Positions 20,940 through 33,339 of a stretch of 64,000 nucleotides of DNA are shown here, piece by piece. Position 1 is the stretch's first letter; each line of letters begins with the position of its first letter. A program made the translations under genes and the position numbers. The notes under the pieces were generated by a model. It saw only the letters and a list, made by a program, of their open reading frames with translations, made no database searches and was not told the DNA's origin. The stretch comes from Oasisia sp. SBJ-2009 (taxonomy: Eukaryota; Annelida; Polychaeta; Sabellida; Siboglinidae): NCBI GenBank assembly GCA_964017155.1, contig OZ024864.1, forward strand, positions 37,709,230 through 37,773,229, in the 5' to 3' direction.

Positions 20940-23186
20940 ATCATGTAATCATAGATGTTGAGCTAGCTACACACATTGTACACCCTACAAAGAGTATTAC
21001 ACTACAGAGTAAATCTAGCCTGTATGCGAACGAACGTCTTTTATCGCATGGAATGGCATATAATGCTTCCGATACATCTTTGCGCAGCCTGCATACATCC
21101 CTCGTGGCGTCGCCGTTAACACGTTTTAGAGTTCCAGATCGCAGAGAGTAGATTGCGAACACAATGAAGGGAACTTCTGTCGTTGAGTGTAGTAGTTTGA
21201 AGCTCAGCAGTACGAATGTTAAATTAGATACTGTCCAAACATCTATTTGCCTAGGCATAGGTGGAAAGCTGCTTGAGACATTGAGACAACTAATCGAAGA
21301 GTGGTATGCACCATATACAGTGTACTGTGAATGAGAACAAGAATATGAATATTCTGTTCCATTTCCGACATGAATTAGGCACTTGCGTAGAATGCAAGCC
21401 AACCTCAATTGCTCCAACGTTTGAAACTTCATTACGAGAGGCGCGGGTAGGGTAGTGTAGTGGTTTTAATATGCGCGGACGCAGCAGGCCTGATATCTTT
21501 GGTCTAAAAATCAACGGAGAGAGTCTGACGTTGTTGAATCTAATCGGTGTTATACGCCACGCACATTGACTTGCATCGTGCATAAAAAGTACCCGAATGT
21601 CGCAAAGGCCGTTGTACCATAATACAACTGTAGTCCTATGTGTGTACCTTATTGCGAAATAGTCTAGCGCAAGTAAAACATTGAAAGAACGAAGTAAAAG
21701 TGGAAGAAAGCGCCCCCCCCCCCAGTTTGCTTAGATCAAAGGCGTCGCCATCTTGAAATCTGACGTCGCCAGGAACGAAAATGGCGCGTCTGCCGTATTG
21801 TCGTGACGTCACGGTATTGTTGTGGCGCGTCTTCCGGTTTGCCGCCATTACTGTGCCGCGCAGCCGAATGCTGGCGACAGATGCCAGTTTCGTTAGTGTA
21901 ATCTCGACCGCATCGCGGTGGGATTTGCGTGTTTGACGCCAGTGGGGTGAAGGAATGTGGGCATATGTAAGAATTGAGCCTGCTGCTTTCAATTTTGTTA
22001 GACACCGTGCCCACTGTAACGCTCTTTTATTGTTTTTTCTCAGGTGTCTGAGCCCGGTGAATATACAGCGACACATGGCCGACGACTTCTGGCAGCATTA
22101 CTGACCGACCAGGCCCGATGATGTGAAGATTGGCGACGCGGAACAGTCATTCGACAGTGGGTGAAGCGTTGTTTTTATCAAGTTATTTGATTTATACAAT
22201 ATGTTGAGGTAGATGATAATGTAGGCCGATCACTGGAAGAATCAAATCAACGATAGCATGACATCGATATATGTATCACAGCTAGTGCGAGTGGACATTT
22301 GTTTTGATGTTGCAGTTCTCACAATCGAAACGTTTTACTCAGACGATTGATCGAGCTATTTTGCACGCTATATGATGTATATCAAGATACGTAATGTCAA
22401 AATATGATGCAAAATAATGCATATGAAACGAAACTTGTGTAAGAGGCCGAGATCGCACCGCGGAAAGTATCGTAACATTGATATGCATAAGCACCATTGG
22501 CGCGGCGAATGCCACACACATTCTCGCATGTACACATACACCCACTCAATACAGTTGAGTAGATGATTCTTTGACCGTCATGACACCCAGCAAAACGCAT
22601 TCATCTCGACTGGATACAGCATACTTAGGAATCAGCATGCAAAGGCAACCTACACAAGTGCCTCATTCATTGCAATAGTGTAACTGAAGGGTACGCATTT
22701 GGCATGTGTTCCTTCTGAGACAAGTGTAGAGATCATTCGATGTTTTGAGACCAATATGTATTGCAGTCACACATTTCTCGGCACGCAGATTTGTATCTAG
22801 GTAGTGACGGAGATCGAATGCATATGTTGATACATTGCCTTTGAAACAATAGCATATGCTACAGTGATCAATGCCAACAGGCCAGCTCTTTGGCCATGTC
22901 GTGAGCGCTATGCCGACAAACAGGTAACGCCAAAAGCTAGACATAACAGTGAAGGCGAAGAGGCACACGATAAAACAAAGGTTGTTCCAAACTACCCAGA
23001 CAACTACGAAATTATATACTAGACATGCGTGGGCTTCATCACTACTCGCTCGTCGTATTCTCAGAGGGTCTGTGTCGCTCACACTTCGGACTCAAATAGG
23101 AAGACCTGAAACCAAAGAGCAGACATGTCGCAAGTTCAATATGAAAACGAAACCACAAAGCAACTAACAGGCAATGCAATGGTCGC
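20940..23186 (+). repeat. Array unit 2
   Basis: Poly-C of 11, donor GTAAGA. Private changes include ATAGATG at 20949-20955 and GAATATAC in the candidate exon 2. Both long antisense frames are open. Confidence 0.97.
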
Positions 23187-25433
23187 ATCATGTAATCATT
23201 GATGTTGAGCTAGCTACACACATTGTACACCGTACAAAGAGTATTACACTACAGAGTAAATCTAGCCTGTATGCGAACGAACGTCTTTTATCGCATGGAA
23301 TGGCATATAATGCTTCCGATACATCTTTGCGCAGCCTGCATACATCCCTCGTGGCGTCGCCGTTAACACGTTTTAGAGTTCCAGATCGCAGAGAGTAGAT
23401 TGCGAACACAATGAAGGGAACTTGTATCGTTGAGTGTAGTAGTTTGAAGCTCAGCAGTACGAATGTTAAATTAGATACTGTCCAAACATCTATTTGCCTA
23501 GGCATAGGTGGAAAGCTGCTTGAGACATTGAGACAACTAATCGAAGAGTGGTATGCACCATATACAGTGTACTGTGAATGAGAACAAGAATATGAATATT
23601 CTGTTCCATTTCCGACATGAATTAGGCACTTGCGTAGAATGCAAGCCAACCTCAATTGCTCCAACGTTTGAAACTTCATTACGAGAGGCGCGGGTAGGGT
23701 AGTGTAGTGGTTTTAATACGCGCGGACGCAGCAGGCCTGATATCTTTGGTCTAAAAATCAACGGAGAGAGTCTGACATTGTTGAATCTAATCGGTGTTAT
23801 ACGCCACGCACATTGACTTGCATCGTGCATAAAAAGTACCCGAATGTCGCAAAGGCCGTTGTACCATAATACAACTGTAGTCCTATGTGTGTACCTTATT
23901 GCGAAATAGGCTAGCGCAAGTAAAACATTGAAAGAACGAAGTAAAAGTGGAAGAAAGCGCCCCCCCCCCCAGTTTGCTTAGATCAAAGGCGTCGCCATCT
24001 TGAAATCTGACGTCGCCAGGAACGAAAATGGCGCGTCTGCCGTATTGTCGTGACGTCACGGTATTGTTGTGGCGCGTCTTCCGGTTTGCCGCCATTACTG
24101 TGCCGCGCAGCCGAATGCTGGCGACAGATGCCGGTTTCTTTAGTGTAATCTCGACCGCATCGCGGTGGGATTTGCGTCTTTGACGCCAGTGGGGTGAAGG
24201 AATGTGGGCATATGTGAGAATTGAGCCTGCTGCTTTCAATTTTGTTAGACACCGTGCACACTGTAACGCTCTTTTATTGTTTTTTCTCAGGTGTCTGAGC
24301 CCGGTGAAGATACAGCGACACATGGCCGACGACTTCTGGCAGCATTACTGACCGACCAGACCCGATGATGTGAAGATTGGCGACGCGGAACAGTCATTCG
24401 ACAGTGGGTGAAGCGTTGTTTTTATCAAGTTATTTGATTTATACAATATGTTGAGGTAGATGATAATGTAGGCCGATCACTGGAAGAATCAAATCAACGA
24501 TAGCATGACATTGATATATGTATCACAGCTAGTGCGAGTGGACATTAGTTTTGATGTTGCAGTTCTCACAATCGAAACGTTTTACTCAGACGATTGATCG
24601 AGCTATTTTGCACGCTATATGATGTATATCAAGATACGTAATGTCAAAATATGATGCAAAATAATGCATATGAAACGAAACTTGTGTAAGAGGCCGAGAT
24701 CGCACCGCGGAAAGTATCGTAACATTGATATGCATAAGCACCATTGGCGCGGCGAATGCCACACACATTCTCGCATGTACACATACACCCACTCAATACA
24801 GTTGAGTAGATGATTCTTTGACCGTCATGACACCCAGCAAAACGCATTCATCTCGACTGGATACAGCATACTTAGGAATCAGCATGCAAAGGCAACCTAC
24901 ACAAGTGCCTCATTCATTGCAATTGTGTAACTGAAGGGTACGCATTTGGCATGTGTTCCTTCTGAGACAAGTGTAGAGATCATTCGATGTTTTGAGACCA
25001 ATATGTATTGCAGTCACACATTTCTCGGCACGCAGATTTGTATCTAGGTAGTGACGGATATCGAATGCATATGTTGATACATTGCCTTTGAAACAATAGC
25101 ATATGCTACAGTGATCAGTGCCAACAGGCCAGCTCTTTGGCCATGTCGTGAGCGCTATGCCGACAAACAGGTAACGCTAAAACCTAGACATAACAGTGAA
25201 GGCGAAGAGGCACACGATAAAACAAAGGTTGTTCCAAACTACCCAGACAACTACGAAATTATATACTAGACATGCGTGGGCTTCATCACTACTCGCTCGT
25301 CGTATTCTCAGAGGGTCTGTGTCGCTCACACTTCGGACTCAAATAGGAAGACCTGAAACCAAAGAGCAGACATGTCGCAAGTTCAATATGAAAACGAAAC
25401 CACAAAGCAACTAACAGACAATGCAATGGTCGC
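23187..25433 (+). repeat. Array unit 3
   Basis: Poly-C of 11, donor GTGAGA. It carries the CTTGTATCG marker near 23421, shared with units 4, 5 and 11. The 139-codon antisense frame is closed by a TAG near 25184. Confidence 0.97.
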
Positions 25434-27681
25434 ATCATGTAATCATTGATGTTGAGCTAGCTACACACAGTGTACACCGTACAAAGAGTATTACACTACA
25501 GAGTAAATCTAGCATGTATGCGAACGAACGTCTTTTATCGCATGGAATGGCATATAATGCTTCCGATACATCTTTGCGCAGCCTGCATACATCCCTCGTG
25601 GCGTCGCCGTTAACACGTTTTAGAGATCCAGATCGCAGAGAGTAGATTGCGAACACAATGAAGGGAACTTGTATCGTTGAGTGTAGTAGTTTGAAGCTCA
25701 GCAGTACGAATGTTAAATTAGATACTGTCCAAACATCTATTTGCCTAGGCATAGGTGGAAAGCTGCTTGAGACATTGAGACAACTAATCGAAGAGTGGTA
25801 TGCACCATATACAGTGTACTGTGAATGAGAACAAGAATATGAATATTCTGTTCCATTTCCGACATGAATTAGGCACTTGCGTAGAATGCAAGCCAACCTC
25901 AATTGCTCCAACGTTTGAAACTTCATTACGAGAGGCGCGGGTAGGGTAGTGTAGTGGTTTTAATACGCGCGGACGCAGCAGGCCTGATATCTTTGGTCTA
26001 AAAATCAACGGAGAGAGTCTGACATTGTTGAATCTAATCGGTGTTATACGCCACGCACATTGACTTGCATCGTGCATAAAAAGTACCCGAATGTCGCAAA
26101 GGCCGTTGTACCATAATACAACTGTAGTCCTATGTGTGTACCTTATTGCGAAATAGGCTAGCGCAAGTAAAACATTGAAAGAACGAAGTAAAAGTGGAAG
26201 AAAGCGCCCCCCCCCCCCAGTTTGCTTAGATCAAAGGCGTCGCCATCTTGAAATCTGACGTCGCCAGGAACGAAAATGGCGCGTCTGCCGTATTGTCGTG
26301 ACGTCACGGTATTGTTGTGGCGCGTCTTCCGGTTTGCCGCCATTACTGTACCGCGCAGCCGAATGCTGGCGACAGATGCCGGTTTCTTTAGTGTAATCTC
26401 GACCGCATCGCGGTGGGATTTGCGTCTTTGACGCCAGTGGGGTGAAGGAATGTGGGCATATGTGAGAATTGAGCCTGCTGCTTTCAATTTTGTTAGACAC
26501 CGTGCACACTGTAACGCTCTTTTATTGTTTTTCCTCAGGTGTCTGAGCCCGGTGAAGATACAGCGACACATGGCCGACGACTTCTGGCAGCATTACTGAC
26601 CGACCAGGCCCGATGATGTGAAGATTGGCGACGCGGAACAGTCATTCGACAGTGGGTGAAGCGTTGTTTTTATCAAGTTATTTGATTTATACAATATGTT
26701 GAGGTAGATGATAATGTAGGCCGATCACTGGAAGAATCAAATCAACGATAGCATGACATCGATATATGTATCACAGCTAGTGCGAGTGGACATTAGTTTT
26801 GATGTTGCAGTTCTCACAATCGAAACGTTTTACTCAGACGATTGATCGAGCTATTTTGCACGCTATATGATGTATATCAAGATACGTAATGTCAAAATAT
26901 GATGCAAAATAATGCATATGAAACGAAACTTGTGTAAGAGGCCGAGATCGCACCGCGGAAAGTATCGTAACATTGATATGCATAAGCACCATTGGCGCGG
27001 CGAATGCCACACACATTCTCGCATGTACACATACACCCACTCAATACAGTTGAGTAGATGATTCTTTGACCGTCATGACACCCAGCAAAACGCATTCATC
27101 TCGACTGGATACAGCATACTTAGGAATCAGCATGCAAAGGCAACCTACACAAGTGCCTCATTCATTGCAATAGTGTAACTGAAGGGTACGCATTTGGCAT
27201 GTGTTCCTTCTGAGACAAGTGTAGAGATCATTCGATGTTTTGAGACCAATATGTATTGCAGTCACACATTTCTCGGCACGCAGATTTGTATCTAGGTAGT
27301 GACGGAGATCGAATGCATATGTTGATACATTGCCTTTGAAACAATAACATATGCTACAGTGATCAATGCCAACAGGCCAGCTCTTTGGCCATGTCGTGAG
27401 CGCTATGCCGACAAACAGGTAACGCCAAAAGCTAGACATAACAGTGAAGGCGAAGAGGCACACGATAAAACAAAGGTTGTTCCAAACTACCCAGACAACT
27501 ACGAAATTATATACTAGACATGCGTGGGCTTCATCACTACTCGCTCGTCGTATTCTCAGAGGGTCTGTGTCGCTCACACTTCGGACTCAAATAGGAAGAC
27601 CTGAAACCAAAGAGCAGACATGTCGCAAGTTCAATATGAAAACGAAACCACAAAGCAACTAACAGGCAATGCAATGGTCGC
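25434..27681 (+). repeat. Array unit 4
   Basis: Poly-C of 12, donor GTGAGA, and the CTTGTATCG marker. The acceptor tract reads TTTTTCCTCAG, one pyrimidine swap from the other units. Confidence 0.97.
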
Positions 27682-29928
27682 ATCATGTAATCATTGATGT
27701 TGAGCTAGCTACACACATTGTACACCGTACAAAGAGTATTACACTACAGAGTAAATCTAGCCTGTATGCGAACGAACGTCTTTTATCGCATGGAATGGCA
27801 TATAATGCTTCCGATACATCTTTGCGCAGCCTGCATACATCCCTCGTGGCGTCGCCGTTAACACGTTTTAGAGTTCCAGATCGCAGAGAGTAGATTGCGA
27901 ACACAATGAAGGGAACTTGTATCGTTGAGTGTAGTAGTTTGAAGCTCAGCAGTACGAATGTTAAATTAGATACTGTCCAAACATCTATTTGCCTAGGCAT
28001 AGGTGGAAAGCTGCTTGAGACATTGAGACAACTAATCGAAGAGTGGTATGCACCATATACAGTGTACTGTGAATGAGAACAAGAATATGAATATTCTGTT
28101 CCATTTCCGACATGAATTAGGCACTTGCGTAGAATGCAAGCCAACCTCAATTGCTCCAACGTTTGAAACTTCATTACGAGAGGCGCGGGTAGGGTAGTGT
28201 AGTGGTTTTAATACGCGCGGACGCAGCAGGCCTGATATCTTTGGTCTAAAAATCAACGGAGAGAGTCTGACATTGTTGAATCTAATCGGTGTTATACGCC
28301 ACGCACATTGACTTGCATCGTGCATAAAAAGTACCCGAATGTCGCAAAGGCCGTTGTACCATAATACAACTGTAGTCCTATGTGTGTACCTTATTGCGAA
28401 ATAGGCTAGCGCAAGTAAAACATTGAAAGAAGGAAGTAAAAGTGGAAGAAAGCGCCCCCCCCCCAGTTTGCTTAGATCAAAGGCGTCGCCATCTTGAAAT
28501 CTGACGTCGCCAGGAACGAAAATGGCGCGTCTGCCGTATTGTCGTGACGTCACGGTATTGTTGTGGCGCGTCTTCCGGTTTGCCGCCATTACTGTGCCGC
28601 GCAGCCGAATGCTGGCGACAGATGCCAGTTTCTTTAGTGTAATCTCGACCGCATCGCGGTGGGATTTGCGTCTTTGACGCCAGTGGGGTGAAGGAATGTG
28701 GGCATATGTGAGAATTGAGCCTGCTGCTTTCAATTTTGTTAGACACCGTGCACACTGTAACGCTCTTTTATTGTTTTTTCTCAGGTGTCTGAGCCCGGTG
28801 AAGATACAGCGACACATGGCCGACGACTTCTGGCAGCATTACTGACCGACCAGGCCCGATGATGTGAAGATTGGCGACGCGGAACAGTCATTCGACAGTG
28901 GGTGAAGCGTTGTTTTTTTCAAGTTATTTGATTTATACAATATGTTGAGGTAGATGATAATGTAGGCCGATCACTGGAAGAATCAAATCAACGATAGCAT
29001 GACATTGATATATGTATCACAGCTAGTGCGAGTGGACATTAGTTTTGATGTTGCAGTTCTCACAATCGAAACGTTTTACTCAGACGATTGATCGAGCTAT
29101 TTTGCACGCTATATGATGTATATCAAGATACGTAATGTCAAAATATGATGCAAAATAATGCATATGAAACGAAACTTGTGTAAGAGGCCGAGATCGCACC
29201 GCGGAAAGTATTGTAACATTGACATGCATAAGCACCATTGGCGCGGCGAATGCCACACACATTCTCGCATGTACACATACACCCACTCAATACAGTTGAG
29301 TAGATGATTCTTTGACCGTCATGACACCCAGCAAAACGCATTCATCTCGACTGGATACAGCATACTTAGGAATCAGCATGCAAAGGCAACCTACACAAGT
29401 GCCTCATTCATTGCAATAGTGTAACTGAAGGGTACGCATTTGGCATGTGTTCCTTCTGAGACAAGGGTAGAGATCATTCGATGTTTTGAGACCAATATGT
29501 ATTGCAGTCACACATTTCTCGGCACGCAGATTTGTATCTAGGTAGTGACGGAGATCGAATGCATATGTTGATACATTGCCTTGGAAACAATAGCATATGC
29601 TACAGTGATCAGTGCCAACAGGCCAGCTCTTTGGCCATGTCGTGAGCGCTATGCCGACAAACAGGTAACGCCAAAAGCTAGACATAACAGTGAAGGCGAA
29701 GAGGCACACGATAAAACAAAGTTTGTTCCAAACTACCCAGACAACTACGAAATTATATACTAGACATGCGTGGGCTTCATCACTACTCGCTCGTCGCATT
29801 CTCAGAGGGTCTGTGTCGCTCACACTTCGGACTCAAATAGGAAGACCTTGAAACCAAAGAGCAGACATGTCGCAAGTTCAATATGAAAACGAAACCACAA
29901 AGCAACTAACAGGCAATGCAATGGTCGC
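27682..29928 (+). repeat. Array unit 5
   Basis: Poly-C of 10, donor GTGAGA, and the CTTGTATCG marker. The 10-base tract brings two antisense frames into phase (261 codons). Its last part shares AAAGTTTGTTCC with the end of unit 6. Confidence 0.97.
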
Positions 29929-32175
29929 ATCATGTAATCGTTGATGTTGAGCTAGCTACACACATTGTACACCCTACAAAGAGTATTACACTACAGAGTA
30001 AATCTAGCCTGTATGCGAACGAACGTCTTTTATCGCATGGAATGGCATATAATGCTTCCGATACATCTTTGCGCAGCCTGCATACATCCCTCGTGGCGTA
30101 GCCGTTAACACGTTTTAGAGTTCCAGATCGCAGAGAGTAGATTGCGAACACAACGAAGGGAACTTCTGTCGTTGAGTGTAGTAGTTTGAAGCTCAGCAGT
30201 AAGAATGTTAAATTAGATACTGTCCAAACATATATTTGCCTAGGCATAGGTGGAAAGCTGCTTGAGACATTGAGACAACTAATCGAAGAGTGGTATGCAC
30301 CATATACAGTGTACTGTGAATGAGAACAAGAATATGAATATTCTGTTCCATTTCCGACATGAATTAGGCACTTGCGTAGAATGCAAGCCAACCTCAATTG
30401 CTCCAACGTTTGAAACTTCATTACGAGAGGCGCGGGTAGGGTAGTGTAGTGGTTTTAATACGCGCGGACGCAGCAGGCCTGATATCTTTGGTCTAAAAAT
30501 CAACGGAGAGAGTCTGACATTGTTGAATCTAATCGGTGTTATACGCCACGCACATTGACTTGCATCTTGCATAACAAGTACCCGAATGTCGCAAAGGCCG
30601 TTGTACCATAATACAACTGTAGTCCTATGTGTGTACCTTATTGCGAAATAGGCTAGCGCAAGTAAAACATTGAAAGAACGAAGTAAAAGTGGAAGAAAGC
30701 GCCCTCCCCCCAGTTTGCTTAGATCAAAGGCGTCGCCATCTTGAAATCTGACGTCGCCAGGAACGAAAATGGCGCGTCTGCCGTATTGTCGTGACGTCAC
30801 GGTATTGTTGTGGCGCGTCTTCCGGTTTGCCGCCATTACTGTGCCGCGCAGCCGAATGCTGGCGACAGATGCCAGTTTCTTTAGTGTAATCTCGACCGCA
30901 TCGCGGTGGGATTTGCGTCTTTGACGCCAGTGGGGTGAAGGAATGTGGGCATATGTGAGAATTGAGCCTGCTGCTTTCAATTTTGTTAGACACCGTGCAC
31001 ACTGTAACGCTCTTTTATTGTTTTTTCTCAGGTGTCTGAGCCCGGTGAAGATACAGCGACACATGGCCGACGACTTCTGGCAGCATTACTGACCGACCAG
31101 GCCCGATGATGTGAAGATTGGCGACGCGGAACAGTCATTCGACAGTGGGTGAAGCGTTGTTTTTTTCAAGTTATTTGATTTATACAATATGTTGAGGTAG
31201 ATGATAATGTAGGCCGATCACTGGAAGAATCAAATCAACGATAGCATGACATTGATATATGTATCACAGCTAGTGCGAGTGGACATTAGTTTTGATGTTG
31301 CAGTTCTCACAATCGAAACGTTTTACTCAGACGATTGATCGAGCTATTTTGCACGCTATATGATGTATATCAAGATACGTAATGTCAAAATATGATGCAA
31401 AATAATGCATATGAAACGAAACTTGTGTAAGAGGCCGAGATCGCACCGCGGAAAGTATTGTAACATTGACATGCATAAGCACCATTGGCGCGGCGAATGC
31501 CACACACATTCTCGCATGTACACATACACCCACTCAATACAGTTGAGTAGATGATTCTTTGACCGTCATGACACCCAGCAAAACGCATTCATCTCGACTG
31601 GATACAGCATACTTAGGAATCAGCATGCAAAGGCAACCTACACAAGTGCCTCATTCATTGCAATAGTGTAACTGAAGGGTACGCATTTGGCATGTGTTCC
31701 TTCTGAGACAAGTGTAGAGATCATTCGATGTTTTGAGACCAATATGTATTGCAGTCACACATTTCTCGGCACGCAGATTTGTATCTAGGTAGTGACGGAG
31801 ATCGAATGCATATGTTGATACATTGCCTTGGAAACAATAGCATATGCTACAGTGATCAGTGCCAACAGGCCAGCTCTTTGGCCATGTCGTGAGCGCTATG
31901 CCGACAAACAGGTAACGCCAAAAGCTAGACATAACAGTGAAGGCGAAGAGGCACACGATAAAACAAAGTTTGTTCCAAACTACCCAGACAACTACGAAAT
32001 TATATACTAGACATGCGTGGGCTTCATCACTACTCGCTCGTCGCATTCTCAGAGGGTCTGTGTCGCTCACACTTCGGACTCAAATAGGAAGACCTTGAAA
32101 CCAAAGAGCAGACATGTCGCAAGTTCAATATGAAAACGAAACCACAAAGCAACTAACAGGCAATGCAATGGTCGC
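29929..32175 (+). repeat. Array unit 6
   Basis: The C tract is CCCTCCCCCC; donor GTGAGA. It shares GTGGCGTAGCCG and CAGTAAGAATG with unit 7, so the two are recent duplicates. The TATA-like CATAAAAAG seen in other units is changed to CATAACAAG here (near 30569). Confidence 0.97.
31651..32070 (-). other. 139-codon antisense open frame (unit 6), probably non-coding
   Basis: It is present in 16 of the 17 units long enough to contain it (extended to 154 codons in units 7 and 9); unit 3 has a TAG. It starts MSDTDPLRM and includes two hydrophobic stretches (about residues 22-44 and 48-66) that could look like membrane segments. Differences between units nearly all change the residue, so purifying selection is not evident. 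No family is recognised. Confidence 0.3.
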
Positions 32176-32176
32176 A

Positions 32177-32668
32177 TCATGTAATCGTTGATGTTGAGCT
32201 AGCTACACACATTGTACACCCTACAAAGAGTATTACACTACAGAGTAAATCTAGCCTGTATGCGAACGAACGTCTTTTATCGCATGGAATGGCATATAAT
32301 GCTTCCGATACATCTTTGCGCAGCCTGCATACATCCCTCGTGGCGTAGCCGTTAACACGTTTTAGAGTTCCAGATCGCAGAGAGTAGATTGCGAACACAA
32401 CGAAGGGAACTTCTGTCGTTGAGTGTAGTAGTTTGAAGCTCAGCAGTAAGAATGTTAAATTAGATACTGTCCAAACATATATTTGCCTAGGCATAGGTGG
32501 AAAGCTGCTTGAGACATTGAGACAACTAATCGAAGAGTGGTATGCACCATATACAGTGTACTGTGAATGAGAACAAGAATATGAATATTCTGTTCCATTT
32601 CCGACATGAATTAGGCACTTGCGTAGAATGCAAGCCAACCTCAATTGCTCCAACGTTTGAAACTTCAT
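32177..32668 (-). other. 163-codon antisense open frame (reference copy), probably non-coding
   Basis: This frame is open in 17 of 18 units at the same unit position; unit 16 has a TAG near the start. It starts MKFQTLEQL and shows no recognisable domain. Comparing unit 3 with unit 8 by hand I count 10 substitutions in it: 8 change an amino acid and 2 are silent, which is what chance would give. Preservation is therefore explained by the youth of the array. Confidence 0.35.
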
Positions 32669-32948
32669 TACGAGAGGCGCGGGTAGGGTAGTGTAGTGGT
32701 TTTAATACGCGCGGACGCAGCAGGCCTGATATCTTTGGTCTAAAAATCAACGGAGAGAGTCTGACATTGTTGAATCTAATCGGTGTTATACGCCACGCAC
32801 ATTGACTTGCATCGTGCATAAAAAGTACCCGAATGTCGCAAAGGCCGTTGTACCATAATACAACTGTAGTCCTATGTGTGTACCTTATTGCGAAATAGGC
32901 TAGCGCAAGTAAAACATTGAAAGAACGAAGTAAAAGTGGAAGAAAACG

Positions 32949-32958
32949 CCCTCCCCCC
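32949..32958 (+). repeat. C-tract of the unit (reference copy)
   Basis: Here it is CCCTCCCCCC. In the other units it is pure C of 9 to 23 bases, except units 6, 9 and 13, which are identical to this one. It lies about 20-30 bases before the promoter-like block. On the minus strand it is a G-run that could form a quadruplex. Its length decides the phase of the antisense frames. Confidence 0.95.
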
Positions 32959-32979
32959 AGTTTGCTTAGATCAAAGGCG

Positions 32980-33086
32980 TCGCCATCTTGAAATCTGACG
33001 TCGCCAGGAACGAAAATGGCGCGTCTGCCGTATTGTCGTGACGTCACGGTATTGTTGTGGCGCGTCTTCCGGTTTGCCGCCATTAC
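32980..33086 (+). promoter_or_regulatory. CpG-rich promoter-like block with YY1, CRE and ETS-type sites
   Basis: In order: a YY1-like site GTCGCCATCTTG (32979-32990, reverse orientation), a second AAAATGGCGCG (33013-33023), a 12-base palindrome CGTGACGTCACG holding a full CRE (33037-33048), an ETS-like TCTTCCGG (33065-33072), and a third YY1-like GCCGCCATTAC (33076-33086). This combination is typical of TATA-less broadly active animal promoters, where YY1-like sites often mark the start region. Equivalent blocks exist in all 18 units. The CRE core is intact in 17 units, and the GGAA core of the ETS site in all. Binding and transcription are inferred; the sites are seen. Confidence 0.55.
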
Positions 33087-33201
33087 TGTGCCGCGCAGCC
33101 GAATGCTGGCGACAGATGCCAGTTTCTTTAGTGTAATCTCGACCGCATCGCGGTGGGATTTGCGTCTTTGACGCCAGTGGGGTGAAGGAATGTGGGCATA
33201 T

Positions 33202-33278
33202 GTAAGAATTGAGCCTGCTGCTTTCAATTTTGTTAGACACCGTGCACACTGTAACGCTCTTTTATTGTTTTTTCTCAG
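33202..33278 (+). other. Predicted 77-nt intron in the reference unit
   Basis: The donor GTAAGA (33202-33207) follows GCATAT. The acceptor is a long pyrimidine-rich stretch ending TTTTTTCTCAG (to 33278), followed by G. A branch-like CTGTAAC lies about 30 bases before the acceptor. In all 18 units the donor is GTAAGA (12) or GTGAGA (6: units 3, 4, 5, 6, 8, 16), and CAG is kept at the acceptor. The position relative to the CpG block fits the first intron of a plus-strand transcript. RNA evidence is needed to confirm it. Confidence 0.5.
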
Positions 33279-33309
33279 GTGTCTGAGCCCGGTGAAGATA
33301 CAGCGACAC

Positions 33310-33339
33310 ATGGCCGACGACTTCTGGCAGCATTACTGA
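33310..33339 (+). CDS. Candidate nine-codon micro-ORF MADDFWQHY (unit 7)
   Basis: It is the ATG in candidate exon 2 with a good context (GACACATGG), reading MADDFWQHY then TGA. The same phase stays open for 19 further codons (PTRPDDVKIGDAEQSFDSG) before the next TGA at 33397-33399. This looks like the start of an exon of a former protein gene cut by a stop. Across 18 units the nonapeptide changes in only three (Leu in unit 1, Gln in unit 10, Asn in unit 16). It is too short to prove selection; it may be an upstream ORF or a relic. Confidence 0.2.
   Translation: MADDFWQHY

Noticed and set aside
21444..21530. Possible tRNA in the repeat unit (GGTAGTGTAGTGG, then GGTCTAAAAATCA)
   Set aside because: The A-box-like text is suggestive, but the B box is poor and no acceptor stem pairs, so it is not a tRNA; at most a chance resemblance.
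28032..28817. 261-codon antisense frame in array units 5, 6, 7, 9, 11 and 13
   Set aside because: It exists only when the C tract is exactly 10 bases; other units break it. No domain is recognised, and part of it is the reverse complement of the promoter-like block.
32817..32825. TATA-like CATAAAAAG upstream of the promoter-like block
   Set aside because: It lies more than 150 bases from the block, is altered in unit 6, and is common by chance in AT-rich DNA.
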